Shown here: positions 23,421-36,674 of the stretch, piece by piece
How positions within the stretch are numbered: the stretch's first letter is position 1
Layout: every line of letters starts with the position of its first letter
NCBI GenBank assembly: GCA_014338405.1
Contig: JTDE01000039.1
Coordinates: forward strand, 376,617-440,616
Length of the DNA stretch: 64,000 bases
DNA from: Paragonimus skrjabini miyazakii
Taxonomy: Eukaryota > Platyhelminthes > Trematoda > Plagiorchiida > Troglotrematidae
Direction of reading: 5' to 3'
Program-made: the position numbers and the translations under genes
The notes under the pieces: generated by a model
What the model was told of the DNA's origin: nothing
The model's database searches: none
Seen by the model: the letters and a program-made list of their open reading frames with translations, nothing else

Positions 23421-26400
23421 TGTCCGTTTCGCTTGCGGAATGAGTAAATATTTGATCACTAAACGTGTGACCACACAGGTGTGCCTTCATGTTTAGTTTT
23501 ACGTAACCACAATGTGATCAGCTAACCTACTCGTCAGTTTAGTGCACTAATTTTGATGCAAAGTTTTTATGAAACTAGTGTACAAGTTTTAGTTTGTTAT
23601 CGGTCAACTGAAATAATACATTTCTATGTACATACTAACACATTTGTGAGGTTGCTGTGCTGTTGACAGCAGACTCAATGGAATCTGTAAATCAGCATTA
23701 CTGTTAACAACACTGATGGAAACTTCGCTGAGATAAATAATCGTACCAACTCTCGAATAAATTGGTATTTACGAATGCTTGCATCCATCCTTCCTATATT
23801 GAGATGCTTGGTCGAAGTTCACTGAGTATGCATAATTGACGAGATGCAACAAACAACACCTTCTCAGGAATTCCCGGTAAATGTTTTCACTAAACACACT
23901 ACATATATCAAGGCACACCGTATACTTGCGAAATCATTCACTATTATAACTGCTGACCAGACAAAAGTAATGACCTTCCAGCATTTATGAGAAGAAAATA
24001 TTGTTGCCGAGCTTGCTTTTGGATACTGACCAACAAAATAACAAAAATATGAAGAATTTCATAAGTATTTATAGACATTTCAGAATGTGCTATAATTTTT
24101 CACTTTTTCTTAATAAACGTGCGTCATCAAATGAGACTCATAAAATAATTGCGTATTCTGTTATAATGGGCCACTTTTAATTCAACCAACTAAACTGATT
24201 TCAGAGTTGATTGCTTAGTTGAGCCAAGAAAATGTAAAAGAAATACGTCGAAAATGGTTTCGTTGCTACGCGTAGTGTTTATTTAACATTTGCACCGATG
24301 CTATTGGTTGCAACGAAATTTCAGCTAACGATTTCTCAATAACTCTGTCGATTATTCCTACCATATGATTAACAGTGGAAACGACGCATTTGATGTAATG
24401 AGGAGTGGGTTTGATCAGAAAATATCTGGGAAGATATACACTATCTAAAAATGAAATATTATTGGAAGTAAATTTGGGATATACGATGAAATGGCTGACT
24501 GTATAAGAAGTCAGAAGGAAAATAACGTGAAACCAGGGATTCTTCAATGGCTTAATAAACGAAGTTGGGAAAAAATGTTCATGCCATGATCTTCCTGGAA
24601 TACGATTACCAAAGTAGACCACGTTGCATGCGTCGAACAAAGTTTAAAAGGCAATTGCCCAAAATATGAAAATCCTGATGCATTGAATAACATTAGGCTA
24701 AAAATCACGATATGTGGTTAAAGAAAAATACTACACTCTTCACCTTCTAGTTCAGAAACAAATTTGCTGTGTCAACACTTACTCAGTAAGACAAAATGAA
24801 CGTATGAGATGCCCTGGTTTCAGAGGTTCACAGAAATTAATCTTAAGGCAGCACTTTGAGGAAGGTTTCAGCAGTATTACATCGAATACTAGAACAAAAT
24901 ATCGACCTGATAAAAAATTGCATGAACTACGCGGTTGAATGACAAAAATGGACTACTTATGTGAACAAAATATTGAGTTGAAAGATAAAATTTCCCTAGA
25001 TGCAACCGCAACACAACGTTTGCTGGTTTATGGTATAAAGACTAAAGCAACACTGAAGTATAAAATAAATATTGAGTGAGGAAGTTTTACCAGTCATTAT
25101 TTTTATAGTGTCTTTTCAGTTACTGGATGTCTGACTCTGTGGTATGCGCTTAAGTTTCACGTCAACGGTCTCATCAGAGCTCACCATTAATTGAAATTTT
25201 GAAAATGTTTTACCAAAAAGTACAGAATATTTCGAGAGGCTGACTGCAGAAAAACTGTTTGGCATGAGTTTCAATCACGCCGAAAGTGGTATACTCAAAT
25301 TTAGTGATTTTAGCAGGGTATAGATGTCTACATTTTTGCACAAAGCGTTCATACATCGAATGTTTGGATAGCAATGAAAAAGTGTGAGAAGTATTGCAGA
25401 TTATTTGCGCCACTTTAGATCAACGGGTATAAAAACCAGTTTGTCGTCGTTTACATATATAAACAGAATAATAGCTACTATTTGACAGTGTACTTCACAT
25501 AGAATCTAAGACACTTGAATACCTGATTGCTGAAGAAATTAGGGTTAAAATCTGAATATTTATTTCCCACGCACCCACTGTGGGTTACCATATAAACGAT
25601 GAACTTTCAACATGTCCCGAGCGAAGAATATATTGACCAGGTAGCTCGCAGAGTTGTCCAACTGATTTCACATGTTCTTGTGGTATCCCGCCATAAAATA
25701 GGTAGAAAAACATAAACAAATCTTTACTCTAAATGAGATAAATTATGTAATTGCACACCGGTCATAGTGTTTTTAAAATCGAGATTGTGGCCGACCAATC
25801 ATGAAAATGATATGTTGCGTCGAGGATTATGGTTTGTTCAGCGAATGTTTCGCCATTCTGCACCTGGTTTATAGGAATAACTGTGTGATATCCACAAAAG
25901 CAGTTCAGAGTGACAACCAACCAGATTCACTTTCGAAAGTTTGAATTAAATTATATAGATGTGACAATTAATTTTACGATAAAGGGGGCATAACGTCTCG
26001 TTTTTTGTACGGTCAATCAACAAAACCAGATCAACCCGTTTGAAACGTTTTAGTGAACTTTTATCGAGACGTTTGGTCTACTCGATCAAAAATGTCACCA
26101 TCATCTTTCATTTCCCAAACTATCTGTACTGAGGTCAAAGAAGATCTGAAACAATCAACTTTGTTTCACAAATTGATGACCGATATATAATAATATACTT
26201 TCCATTTAGGGGGTCACTTTTTGAAATCATTTGCACGAAAATTGCACAGTCAATTTAAAATCTGTCTTTGAAGCAAAACTAACTGCTCAGTTTGTATCCG
26301 AGTCAATCTTTAAATCGTTTTGCCCTATAACACCACGAAAACATCCGCCACCTACGGAGGTTCTACGTTGCTACCATTAAATCCATGTCATTAAATGTTT

Positions 26401-28422
26401 TTTTAAAAACTGACTCAGTAAATCCCTTTGTTCCTTCAAATATAAAATAGTTTCTTTTGTCAATTTAGTAATTTATGTCAAAAAGCAGCCTATTGCAATC
26501 GATCTGACTTCCATTGATCGAAGCAGTTCCTGTTCACTTAATTACAGGTCTACCATTGTCAAAACCCCTGATTTGATCGTATTTGACAAATGAAGTTTTT
26601 CACTCAACGTAAGAATTTAAACAGAAAAAACTCGAATTCAATTTATTTGATCATTTCTACCAAGATTTTGCTTGAATAATTTTATTACAAAATAACGCAT
26701 CAAACAGTCGTTGGGATAAACTTAGGCAAAATAATCATTTCGATAAATCGCAGTTGACGATAATGCTATGAAACTATTTACGACCTAAGGGAGATTCATT
26801 TGCAAAAATTGCAGACATCTGCCAAAGTTGAGCCGATCACAGAGACGGCTTGCCCAAAAACAGCATGTGCTGTACCAGCCGAGATATGACATTATGCCAA
26901 AAGCGCAGCAATTTTACATTCGGACTCAGTTACGTACTTAACCCCTGGTGTCATATTAAATCCACCAAAAGATCTCGGAGAATGACTGCTCAATAATTTC
27001 ACGCCTACTTATAACAATGCCACTGTTGGACAAGGTTATTTAATTACAGATAATTTCAGATTATTTGAGTAAATGAGTATTTTTTAACTAACGAAAACCA
27101 CTTATTTACGTTCATTTCAATTGGCAGGAATCCTTAGATTATGGAACCCACGGTCAAACTAATTGTATGGATAAACATTTAACAGTGTTTTTCCGTTATC
27201 AAAAAACTGAGATATACATATGCAAGGATAAGCGTTCCGTTAACTGTATATTCTGTAAAATCATCGGAAAAAGTTTCACACTTACCAACATAGTTAAAAC
27301 TATGAAAAGTATAATCGTTTGTGTGTTTATTAATCCTGAAAATGGGGGAAGAATATTGTCAACGATTTTATTGATTTACCCGTGAATTCTATAGAATATT
27401 CATGTGACCATGTCACTGAAGAAAATCGACCAGCTAGAACGATTTTCTTCCCATCTTTTTAATTTAATAAATCAACTGATCCGGCAAACCATATTTTCAG
27501 AAGTGCTCAATTCAAAGTTTTCCCATGATGTCTTCATCACTGTTCGTGGTAGTTTATTACTCATATTTTGATTGATAATCACAGGCAGATACAGCCAAAA
27601 AATACTGACCAACATTCAGTTTAAGTTCACGGCTAACTTATTTACAATCGCTACATTTGTCTATACAAAATGTACAGTATTGGAAATTTACTCCATCCAC
27701 CTCGACAGCGATTGGAGAACTATGATCATCAACAGATGAGAACAGTACAAGTGCAAATTGAGATTATCTGTACGACGAGTAAAATATCTATCACTTACGA
27801 CATGCTCGCTGTTTTATTGGACTGTGATGATTTCAAAAAGTGAAACAATTGAAAGCCATCCATTAGTGTGGAAATGCTCTTGAAATAGTTTTTAAAGCCT
27901 GCTATCTGTATTTTTAAACGTATTTAATAGAAAGTTCGCTTAGCAGAAAACTATAGACCGTAGCTGTAATCTTACTTTCTCAAATGGCCAGCTAATTCAC
28001 TCGTTACTCGACGTTGAACATGTCAGTCATATACATTATATAGATAAGGACAAACAGGGACTAGATACGCCTACAAGCACACCAATTATCATGTGATCAC
28101 GACCACGGCAACTTGATAGGTTGCATCAACCACTTTTGTGCACATAAGGTTGGTTAGTAAGTTTGGATGAACAGCGGGTTTCGACTGCGCAGCAATATGT
28201 TGAATAAGTTTAATGGGTCAACTTGGCGACCCGTGTTCATGAGGTATTCAGCAGTCGATGAAGTTGGATTTCCAGCAGTCAAAAAACGTCAAATAACCCT
28301 ATTTTTAAATGGAATAGACGGAAATCCATGCAAACTCAGATGATAGTCCAAAGTCATACGCTAAAGTAATATCTCCTGAGTCAAGCGCAGGCACACCTTT
28401 TAACTTTGAATACTTACAATGA
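23421..28422. other. Gene-poor interval with one candidate small exon at 27.3 kb
   Basis: No recognised gene. At 24714-25079 two consecutive + strand open stretches share a frame and are separated by one TGA at 24936; the second is lysine-rich and starts with an ATG directly after the stop. The content is not recognisable. The candidate exon at 27286-27335 is listed separately. Confidence 0.4.
27286..27335 (-). CDS. Candidate small exon of an unidentified gene
   Basis: On the - strand the stretch follows an excellent acceptor (ATATTCTTCCCCCATTTTCAG) and ends at TTG|GTAAGT. Its 50 nt hold one leading base, 16 codons beginning INKHTNDYTF and ending FNYV, and one trailing base. The frame beginning at its first base hits TAA at once. 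The phase fits the candidate exon at 30079-30122, which can leave two bases. Small exons in long introns are common in trematodes. Without transcript data this stays a candidate. Confidence 0.3.
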
Positions 28423-28510
28423 CAGCACCTCTAAGGAAAATCACTCGGGATTGATGAAACGTAAAGTATTACAAATTGCTTGTAACGTTGCTTTCTTCTC
28501 AATCTACTTA
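28423..28510 (+). repeat. Hammerhead-like dispersed repeat, compensated copy
   Basis: The order is CAGCAC, core box CTAAGGA at 28431-28437 (one difference from CUGANGA), exactly 18 nt, GAAACGT from 28456, then ACGTTGCTT. Helix II can form ATCA opposite TGAT, where the 53.6 kb copy has GCCA opposite TGGT. Inside helix III, AAG faces CTT where the 53.6 kb copy has GAG facing CTC. AGCA before the core can pair with TGCT after the presumed cleavage site. These double changes are what a conserved RNA fold would leave. The helix II register is one base shifted compared with the other copies, so the case is suggestive, not proven. Confidence 0.5.
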
Positions 28511-31500
28511 TGAGCACTATGCTTTCTATTTTATACTTGATGGGGATGCAACAACTAATTCAGGGTGGTCAGGTACAACACATTTTAAGTTTACCTCATA
28601 AATTTACCGTTACAACAACGGGGGAGATTACCACTGCTTGACTGAACCAATAAACGACCTAGAATTTCGATTCTCTAATACTGATCAGTCATCTAGAATT
28701 TATAAAACGTCAATGATTCAAACAGCTGCTTTCAGTCATTCTCACCAGGCATATACATTTACAAGGAATTCATTGGACTTATATGTAAAACAGGAACACG
28801 GCTCTACGCAATGATAATAGCCATGAAAACTGAGGAGGACTGTCTACCCGGGCGGTGGTGGTTTTGTCTGTGTGTTTGTTGTGTTTACATAAAGCATGTG
28901 ACCGGCTTGTGATAACGCGTTAATCAAATTATTGGGCTACCGAGTTTCAGACGGTTTACACAGGGTTGACCATGGAAGGCGTAGAGTCCGTATGAGTTTA
29001 TTTTGGAAACACATTGAGAGGTTTTCGAATTTCATAGCGATCACCTCCGTCTTCGATAAAAGTCTCACGGTGACAACTCGGGAATGGTTGTGAGACACTT
29101 TGTAAAGAATTTTAAACACCCTGTTGGGAGTGATTCGATGACCTGTATCAATCATCTGCGATCAGATAACACTTGAGATTGGTTCTGTTATGCCATTACG
29201 TAGCCATTTGAATAGGTTCTCACGGATTGTTGAATGATTTGTCCGGCTTAACAAAAGATCTGGGACTTGTCGTGAGGTATGGTGTTTCCTCAATATGTAA
29301 ACTTCTTGAATTTTGGGGTATCTCAATGTCTATATATTAGCATTGCAAAGCTATCCAATAATGTCCAACGTAAAATACATATATTCAGCTTCGCAATTAT
29401 CTTATTTCATTATAAAAATTCTTGAATACGAACCACAAATATTTGTGAACGCTAAAAGCGACGTTTTGATATCTGTCATTTCATATGTAGAAATGTTTTT
29501 AAACAACTATTTTATTAATGCAAAACTTAATGACCTGGATGTTTCGTCTGGAGGCGTTTCACACAACAAAATAAAAACATCTCTACTAGTTAGTTGGACA
29601 TCTTTCTGAAGAAGCATTTGTTTGATGAAACGATATAAATTAAGCCTTAATTAACCAGTCTGCTTCTCAGTATGTATATGGAGATTCAAATGCCCTACCG
29701 ACACAACAACCAGATTTAACTGTTTCCGTTTCGCTACTTGAAGCATCGTCTCTCTTTTCGTCTTTGAGTTTTAACATATTCACATTTGTCAGTTCATCTG
29801 GCACTGATGATAGACTTAATTTGCTTTACGAAATCAAGTCTGAACGTGTGTGTACACTTTACATGACTCAGTACAACTGAGGAGTTTAATGATCTTGTAG
29901 TAGTCCTAGTTCACTTTATCCCGCTTTATATATAATTCATTCTTTCTCAGGAAGCCAGATTTTCAATTATATTCAAAATTAAATTGGTATTTTGTTGTGT
30001 GATCTCTTATACAGTCACTGACTTAACTGTGAAACATAATCAGCCTTATGATTTTATATTTACCTATTAATTACTCACCAGCCAGCGGACATAAAAAAAA
30101 CTTCCAAGACTGGGTTTCTTATCTAAAATATAACATCTTAATTCCGCCATTAATATATATTGTAGTCAATGCCATTAGTAGGGCAAAACTTCAAAGATAT
30201 CCACCATTTGAATAGAAAGCTACAAATATTGTTGCAAAAAGCAAACAAAATCATTGCAATCTGGTTACATGCTTGCAATAGACTTGTCTACTAAGTAGTA
30301 ATCTGAGAACTCTTGATTACTTTCGTCTTGTGGTGTTCGTATACGTTATCTATACGTTGCACTTGTGTTGGGCGTCTGCAACTAGTTTCGTGTTGTGAGA
30401 GTAAATATTGCCAAATAAGGCGGCTACACGGAGAGTTCAATGTATGGCGAAAACTTTTCAGAAATTCAAAAGCGACGAAATATAGGCATTATAGGAAACT
30501 TTGTCTGATTTTATTGTATGGACTACATTACATTAAAACAAAGCGTTTTCTGAACGAAATAAAATAATGTGTATTGTTGTAGCCCTGTACACTTTGTTAA
30601 TGTGAATATATCGTCCAACCCAGCATATAATGTATAAAGGAAGAACTTTTAACATATTGTTATACTAAACATACGAAAGTTATAGGATATTAACGGATAT
30701 ACAAGGAAAGTATCTAAAATATTGAGTGCCGATTTGTGATTATACTTTTTATTGTCTCTTGGTCCCCAAGTTGTCTAAATGTTTACGCTTAATCGTTTGA
30801 ACTTATGGGGGTTTATTTGGAAAGTGTTTTGATCTAAGCAGGCGACGTTATTGTCCGTCAGAATCAAGATGGACCCACGACTTGAATGATTGAAACATTC
30901 AGAATTCCGTAAATTATCTAACCATATTCTGTCGGTAGAAGGGAGTTCAATTAATTGTGGCCGTTGTTAAGCTAGTCCCTAGTGATTATGGTTGCCACTC
31001 CTCGGAGTTGAACTCGGGACAATCATCCATGTAACAAATTGGTCAAACAGTGCGTCAGTAACATCACACTGGAATTGATCAAATTATCTGACGAGAAGGC
31101 CAAGTTACCTTTATTAGTCAGTGATGCCACAAGAAAACGCAAAAATCACGGTAATTTTTAGTGTCAATTAATATATAACTTTCAAAATTCCTTGCATTTA
31201 TCAAGCACAACTGACATCAACTGAGGAAACAAAAATAGCTGAACGAAAGTGAATGTTATTTGCGACCAAACATGGTGACAAAACAAACGTCTAATGGTGA
31301 TTCGTTCATCAACAAATGAGGCCAAACATAGTTGACTTCTAAATAACCTGCTCTAAACAAGTCTGCTAATCTGGTTCCTATCTCACTTTTACGGACGGTG
31401 GAAACCAAAGATAGTGACCATATCATTTCAGGTAATGTTGTTTATTGTAGGTGAGACGACGTGTTGAATTTCGTCTTAAGGATTTCACACCTTAGACAGA

Positions 31501-32019
31501 TTGCAAACGCGTAACAAAATTATGGAGAATCAAAATCGGTGAAAGAAAACAAACGGTGGTAGGAAGAACAATATAAGAATATCTAACTAATGAGTACACC
31601 AGAAGAATATGCACAAGTTTTTAATCAAGTCTTGACGTCCATTCACTCACTTTCCTACTGGGTATACAATACCTTCCAATTAACCACGCACTGTTTTGCT
31701 CATCAAACAGCGAACAACTTCATCTAATGTCACAGAGGTTAGACGACTGGTGCCTGATAATTTTACTTCTGAAGTTTGTAGCTCGTCGATCAAGTCGGGT
31801 GGAGTTGACTGGTTTTTCATATTCAAATAATCATTACTGTGCGGATCACTGCACTGTAGGTTGACATCAATAATAGATTTATGAATGATAAGTAGTGTGG
31901 TGGTTTTCATAAATTAGGGAGAGTCTAACTGCGAAAATCCTAGACTTCAATTGTACTCGGATAAGCAGTAAAAACAACATGCACCGAGCGGATAGTTTCC
32001 TGCATCATTTGGTGAATTC
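28511..32019. other. Gene-poor interval with one candidate small exon at 30.1 kb
   Basis: No recognised gene or element. The sequence CTTTCTGAAGAAGC followed by GAAACG near 29603-29632 loosely resembles the hammerhead-like repeats but lacks helix III. The candidate exon at 30079-30122 is listed separately. Confidence 0.4.
30079..30122 (-). CDS. Candidate small exon of an unidentified gene
   Basis: The - strand acceptor is GATGTTATATTTTAG and the donor is CTG|GTGAGT. One open frame reads IRNPVLEVFFMSAG followed by two bases; a second frame (KKPSLGSFFYVRWL) is also open. The first frame's two trailing bases would join the single leading base of 27286-27335 to make a TGG codon. At 44 nt, chance is a real alternative. 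Confidence 0.25.
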
Positions 32020-32024
32020 CGCGT

Positions 32025-32042
32025 GACCCAGTCGGCTGGGTC
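32025..32042. repeat. Perfect short hairpin (7-bp stem, 4-nt loop)
   Basis: GACCCAG, TCGG and CTGGGTC form a perfect GC-rich hairpin in otherwise AT-rich sequence. It lies about 50 bp upstream of the tRNA-like segment at 32081. It may belong to the same SINE-like unit. No T-run follows, so it does not resemble a bacterial-type terminator. Confidence 0.4.
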
Positions 32043-32080
32043 GGTAACAGATTCTGAAAGTGAAATTTCTGAACTTTTGG

Positions 32081-32175
32081 TGTAGCATAATAGCTGAGCT
32101 GATAGAGCGCCTACTAGATCCGAGCGTGCTGTTTCTTTGACAAGTTCGCATCCAGCAGGAATTCAAATTTCTCAT
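32081..32175 (+). mobile_element. tRNA-derived SINE-like segment
   Basis: TAGCTGAGCTGATAGAGCGC at 32091-32110 is close to a tRNA D-arm with its Pol III A box. AGTTCGCATCC at 32143-32153 resembles the B box (GGTTCGANTCC), about 50 bp downstream, the normal spacing in tRNA genes. The anticodon arm and acceptor stem do not fold, so this is not a working tRNA. A SINE head or tRNA pseudogene is the best reading. No poly(A) or simple-repeat tail and no flanking duplication was recognised, and no second copy was found in the window. Confidence 0.4.
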
Positions 32176-35100
32176 GACTAGGTTTTTTACAAAGTATCTT
32201 CATCACCCTTCTTGGTAGCTAATATTAGACTTTTCGGAACATAGAGAGGTATACACTGATGTATGAAAACAGTTTCTAATCGGTTTAAGTCTGACAGTCT
32301 TCGTTGCATCGCCAGCCACTCTGCGTTGGGTTCCACAATTATGAGGTAAACGTCAGCCACTGATGAGTGCTGACCAAGCATGATGATTTCAAGCGTCAAA
32401 TGCAATCAGCGGTAAAATGGGCGCACGCAAAGCATCAGATGCAACGGGCACAATTTATGATGCTCATCGCGCGCAAAGGTAAAGACTAAATTCGACCAGC
32501 CGTGCATGTCACACCGCTACATTTGTCACTCAGTTATTTCAAAGACCGAATTGTTGAACTGGTGTACTCCACGTCACTGTTGAAAGTAAAGCAGGAGAAT
32601 TTTCCAGTGGTACATCAAGGCCGTTGATGCGGTAGACTAAGTGCAATTTATCTACGCAATGGGATTTCACTAAACGGGATCCTCCAGCCAGATGGCGAGC
32701 TTTACGTAAGGCCAGTAACTGTGCGAGAATAGGCAGTGTGCTTCTTATCTATTTTCGTGAATGTACACAATACTGCCTATACTTAGCCGGCTGTTAATTC
32801 TCTTGCTGCCTTCGTTTCAGTTAGATCAGATCCGTGAAATTAAGTACGCATTCCGAACTAAAATTACAAAATTAATTTTGTCGAAACTTTGTACATTTTT
32901 GACCACTACGGTATTTAAGCATTTAAATTACGGCGCTAGTTTAATTAGGTTTCTTACCCTTTGTTTAGCACCGCAACCTTCCAAATTGGCTCAAAATGTA
33001 TGTCTTGAAATTGTGATTACCACACTTATAGTCGTCTGTTGAGTGAGTAGGACGCAGTGAACGAATAAGATGATTTAAACCGGGATATCAATTATCGCAT
33101 TTCATCTTGCAATAATAAGATATCACGCAAGTTGTTAGTTAATGTGAAAAACTAAAAGATACATACGGTGTGCCGTATTTAGCTTGTATGATTGGCATCA
33201 GTATGGCTCTGTCACATGCAATACTTGAGAGAATAGACTGAAGTTGATGACTTTTATCCTGAACATGCAAGTAACCATATTTTTACAAATTCCATCAATC
33301 GACGGCTCGAATTTAACTTCAGAAGAAATTTAACGGCATTAATTACGCATTTAACTTATAAAGGTGAACCTTTGACCACAAGGTATTGCAGTAGTAGAAG
33401 TATGGCAGGTTGCCAGTATTTCTGAACATGATTGAAGTGGTGAACAACAAGTTCGACCTTGCTCGATGTCATCAGTTCCACGCATGCCATGAATCGAAGT
33501 CCATGACCTACAAAGAAACGTTGGGAAGAGAGTCCAGACTTTTACCTATAAGGGAAACTCGTATATTCTTCTGTATCCTGAAGGATTTCCAGCAGTACTT
33601 CAATAAGCAAACGTTTAGACTACAATTGCCTGAATACTTAAAGATCAGGGGTTCGATTCCCGATGTGCTTGAAACTAAAGAAATGCAGATCGATAGAAAC
33701 AGTTCTCTATCACTTCACTTCTGACATTTGCATGTGAACCACTTGCTCAATCACTTCTAGATTGGCGACGGATGGTTGTCAACTTTTGCAGAACAATCAG
33801 AGACAACTGATCGATTTCCATTTACGAAACAAGGTTGTCCAACAACTGAGGGCAATCCAAAGTGCACGAACTTAACATTGCCCACATGGGTAATATTTAC
33901 TGTAGTTTGTATTGAATTTTTGTCTAACCTGTTGAACCGAATCAAATTTGTTAACTGCATAAAGCAAACCAAAGTGTTCGTTCATTTGATTGCCGTAAGC
34001 TTCCAAAACAGCGGTCGACGCTAACTCGGTAAATTAAATCGGGACAACTAGATTAACTGACAGGTCTTGAGAGTAGACTGAAGTGAATGATTTGAAGAGT
34101 TCATTCGGGCAGAATTTGCTCTTGTTTGGTTTAGTAGTCATTCGTTTGCATACGATTGACAGACAGGTATTCAACTACACAATCAAGCATCCGATCTAGA
34201 AAATTTTGACGATAACGGCGTTAAGTGAATTGTCTGAAAACGCGTATAACGTGCTTCTTAGTCACTTCGCCAATCAACCCATTGAAAGCGCAAACATTAT
34301 TAACGTTCAAAAAATTGACTCATTAAGGAATTGAGTGAGATTTTGCAATATCCGATAAATAGAAATACTTTGGTGAAGCGCAAACCAATTGGTTTCAACA
34401 AAAAATAACCAGCTGAACAGTAATTGTTTTTGGCCCCTCTCGGAAATTACAGTACACAGGAGGGTAGTTTAAGCGGACAGTTTAAGGTTGCAATGGAAGC
34501 TCTAGTGGACAGACCGTCAAGAAGGCAAGTAAATTGTGTCGAACAAATAAGATTGCATCTTTTAAACCGATGATAGTGATAGAATTTGTTGGGCTATTTA
34601 CTGATTCCCTATCCGCAATATGTATTGGATTAAACACATAAACTGATTATGTCTATCTGGTAGTATGTTCTATCGTATCAAGCGGACACTGAAAGGCAAG
34701 TTTTGAAGGGAAGTGTCGCCGAATTCAGATGAGTGTATGCCTGTCAGAGATCGCTGAGAATTTACCACACGTAATGCTCAAATAATGGGTGACCATCTAA
34801 CTGGGTGTGGAAAGGCACTGACATTAAAACACTGGTGAACGGCCAAACTGACAAGTGACTTCGATTGACAAGAATGTATAACGGATTGAAACGTACAGTG
34901 ATTACGGCGGCCAGTCAGTCTTAATGTTACGCAGGAGAATATTTCACAATTCTGTTTTTTACCGAGGATACTCCAAGTTTAATAAACGTGTTGCTGTATC
35001 AGCTTAATAGAAGAATGAACGGCTTAGTCAAAATGTAGCGTGTGCATGATGTTTGTCGAACCCGAAACTCTACTATATCCAAACAACCATGACAACATAC

Positions 35101-36674
35101 TTATTAACAGACAGTGTTATGGAATAAAGCGGCTTATTTCAACTTACCTCCCCTGAAGTAAATTGCCAAATAATATAAGCCAAAACTGAAACGCTGCCTC
35201 GATGAGTAAACGTAATTGCTACCCTTGAAGGCTCATCGAGTTGACCTCTTTGCAACGAGAACGCCGGTTTCTCTGTTATTTTAAGATTGACCTTAGACAA
35301 CCTTCCTCGCTACATCTGCCCGTGTGGATGTGCATTATGTTTCCAACTCACTGCCTGATGTTCTTCCCATAAATATAGACGTTAATAACACAAACGTTAT
35401 AACAGTGAATGAATGACCGTTAAACTACACTAGACACTAGTAAGTGAAAGAAACCCAGGTTCTTTGATGACTACGGCAAACAGTATACATTAAAGTCCAA
35501 CATAAAGCTTTTCGGGTCAGAGTTGATCCGGCGAACCGTTTTTTGATTTATCCTTGGAGCATCAATTGAAAAATAAAGAGTTTAATGTGATAGTACGTTA
35601 CTGCAAATTAGTACGTAAGCTTATGACATGAATACAATCCGTGTAGGAAAGGTGGAAGAGTTCCACAACATTTCAATTCGAAACGGCTAAATACTGTTCG
35701 CATTCCTCCAACTACAGTTTTCACCAGTTGTCCCATATGCTTAATGATAATGTGCCGATCTTGGCAGCTAATTGGTCCACGCACGAACGTGAAAATCATC
35801 ACGCAACATTTATCTCAGAAACATGAACAGCGTTAGATTTCCATCAAGCCAATTGTTGAAGTTCATTAGCCCGTTTTTCTCTCAACCTGGGCACATTAGA
35901 ATGAACAATGACACTCGACAAACGGTCCATTAGCTAATGAGAAATGAAGACAAAATGTCAATATCAACATTTATGTTCAACTTAGGAAAGTGGTGAATGG
36001 GTTGTTGTAAATGGTATTAGGGACATTTCGCTTAACTTTCTCTCGTGCGTTTCCCAACCTTGTACGATTTTGGCTCAAGGCGGTGTATTTAAAAGGTGAC
36101 GTCAACCTATTAAATGTATTTCATAAATCAAAAGAAAAACAATCATCAGCAATTTGATTAGTAAAATACTTGGTCTTCTAACTAACCAACAAATTTCCGA
36201 ATTGTTAGTAAATCTCGAGATGTGTGATTGTGAGGATCAATCTTGGACAGGTAGTTTATTAAAGTTTTACACATCGGGCTTATAAGCAATATTCTGAACG
36301 TCCTCTTATGAGTAATCGAAGTAAATTAGTTTACACTTGTGTCGTAAAGATGATGAAGTAAAGTCGACAGCGCTTCTTGCGGACTCCTAAATTTTCCATT
36401 CTGTCTGAAATGCATCACTGAAGGTACAAATAAGCTTCATAATTTTACGTGTAATAAATGATCTATTTGCCAGGAGTGAATATTATTGAATGTTGTGACC
36501 GATTTTTACAGCATACCAACGTGGAAAAATTATCCCACACTTTTGGTTAGTCAAATGGGATGGAATTAAACCATGACCTATTGGCGGAAACACTGATTTA
36601 AACATCAACACACTGCTTGCTTACCTACTAAAAATGTTTAAGAGTAACATAAAGGTAAAACATCCTAATCGAGT
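32176..36674. other. Gene-poor interval with weak exon signals
   Basis: A strong + strand acceptor (TTAATTCTCTTGCTGCCTTC then GTTTCAG, ending 32820) precedes an open frame beginning LDQIREIKYAFRTK, but no clear donor closes it. At 33653 GGGGTTCGATTCCC resembles a tRNA B box, without an A box at the right distance. The candidate - strand exon at 35148-35218 is listed separately. Nothing else is recognised. Confidence 0.4.
35148..35218 (-). CDS. Candidate exon, possibly encoding a membrane segment
   Basis: The - strand donor is perfect (GGGGAG|GTAAGT). The acceptor GAGCCTTCAAGGGTAG is only moderate. All three frames are open over 71 nt. The frame in phase with the acceptor reads QLRLLIEAAFQFWLILFGNL and has the look of a transmembrane helix. 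Because three frames are open, the protein reading is not certain. A 9-bp inverted repeat (CTCGATGAG at 35198, CTCATCGAG at 35232) overlaps the upstream part. Confidence 0.25.

Noticed and set aside
24266..24640. 124-codon - strand open frame
   Set aside because: No recognised domain, no splice or promoter context; consistent with chance.
24845..24900. CACTTTGAGGAAGG, resembling the start of the hammerhead-like repeat
   Set aside because: Similarity ends after about 20 bp and no GAAACGT or ACGTT follows at the right spacing.
29603..29635. CTGAAGA followed 14 nt later by GAAACG, hammerhead-like
   Set aside because: Helix II pairs poorly and there is no ACGTT to close helix III; likely coincidence.
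30995..31025. GAGTTGAACTC palindrome resembling a reversed B box
   Set aside because: It is a simple 11-bp palindrome and the surrounding sequence does not fold as tRNA.
33640..33680. GGGGTTCGATTCCC, resembling a tRNA T-loop and B box
   Set aside because: Only three base pairs of the T stem form, and no D-arm or A box lies at tRNA distance upstream.
35198..35240. 9-bp perfect inverted repeat CTCGATGAG / CTCATCGAG
   Set aside because: Such short repeats are expected by chance; no element boundaries or function are indicated.
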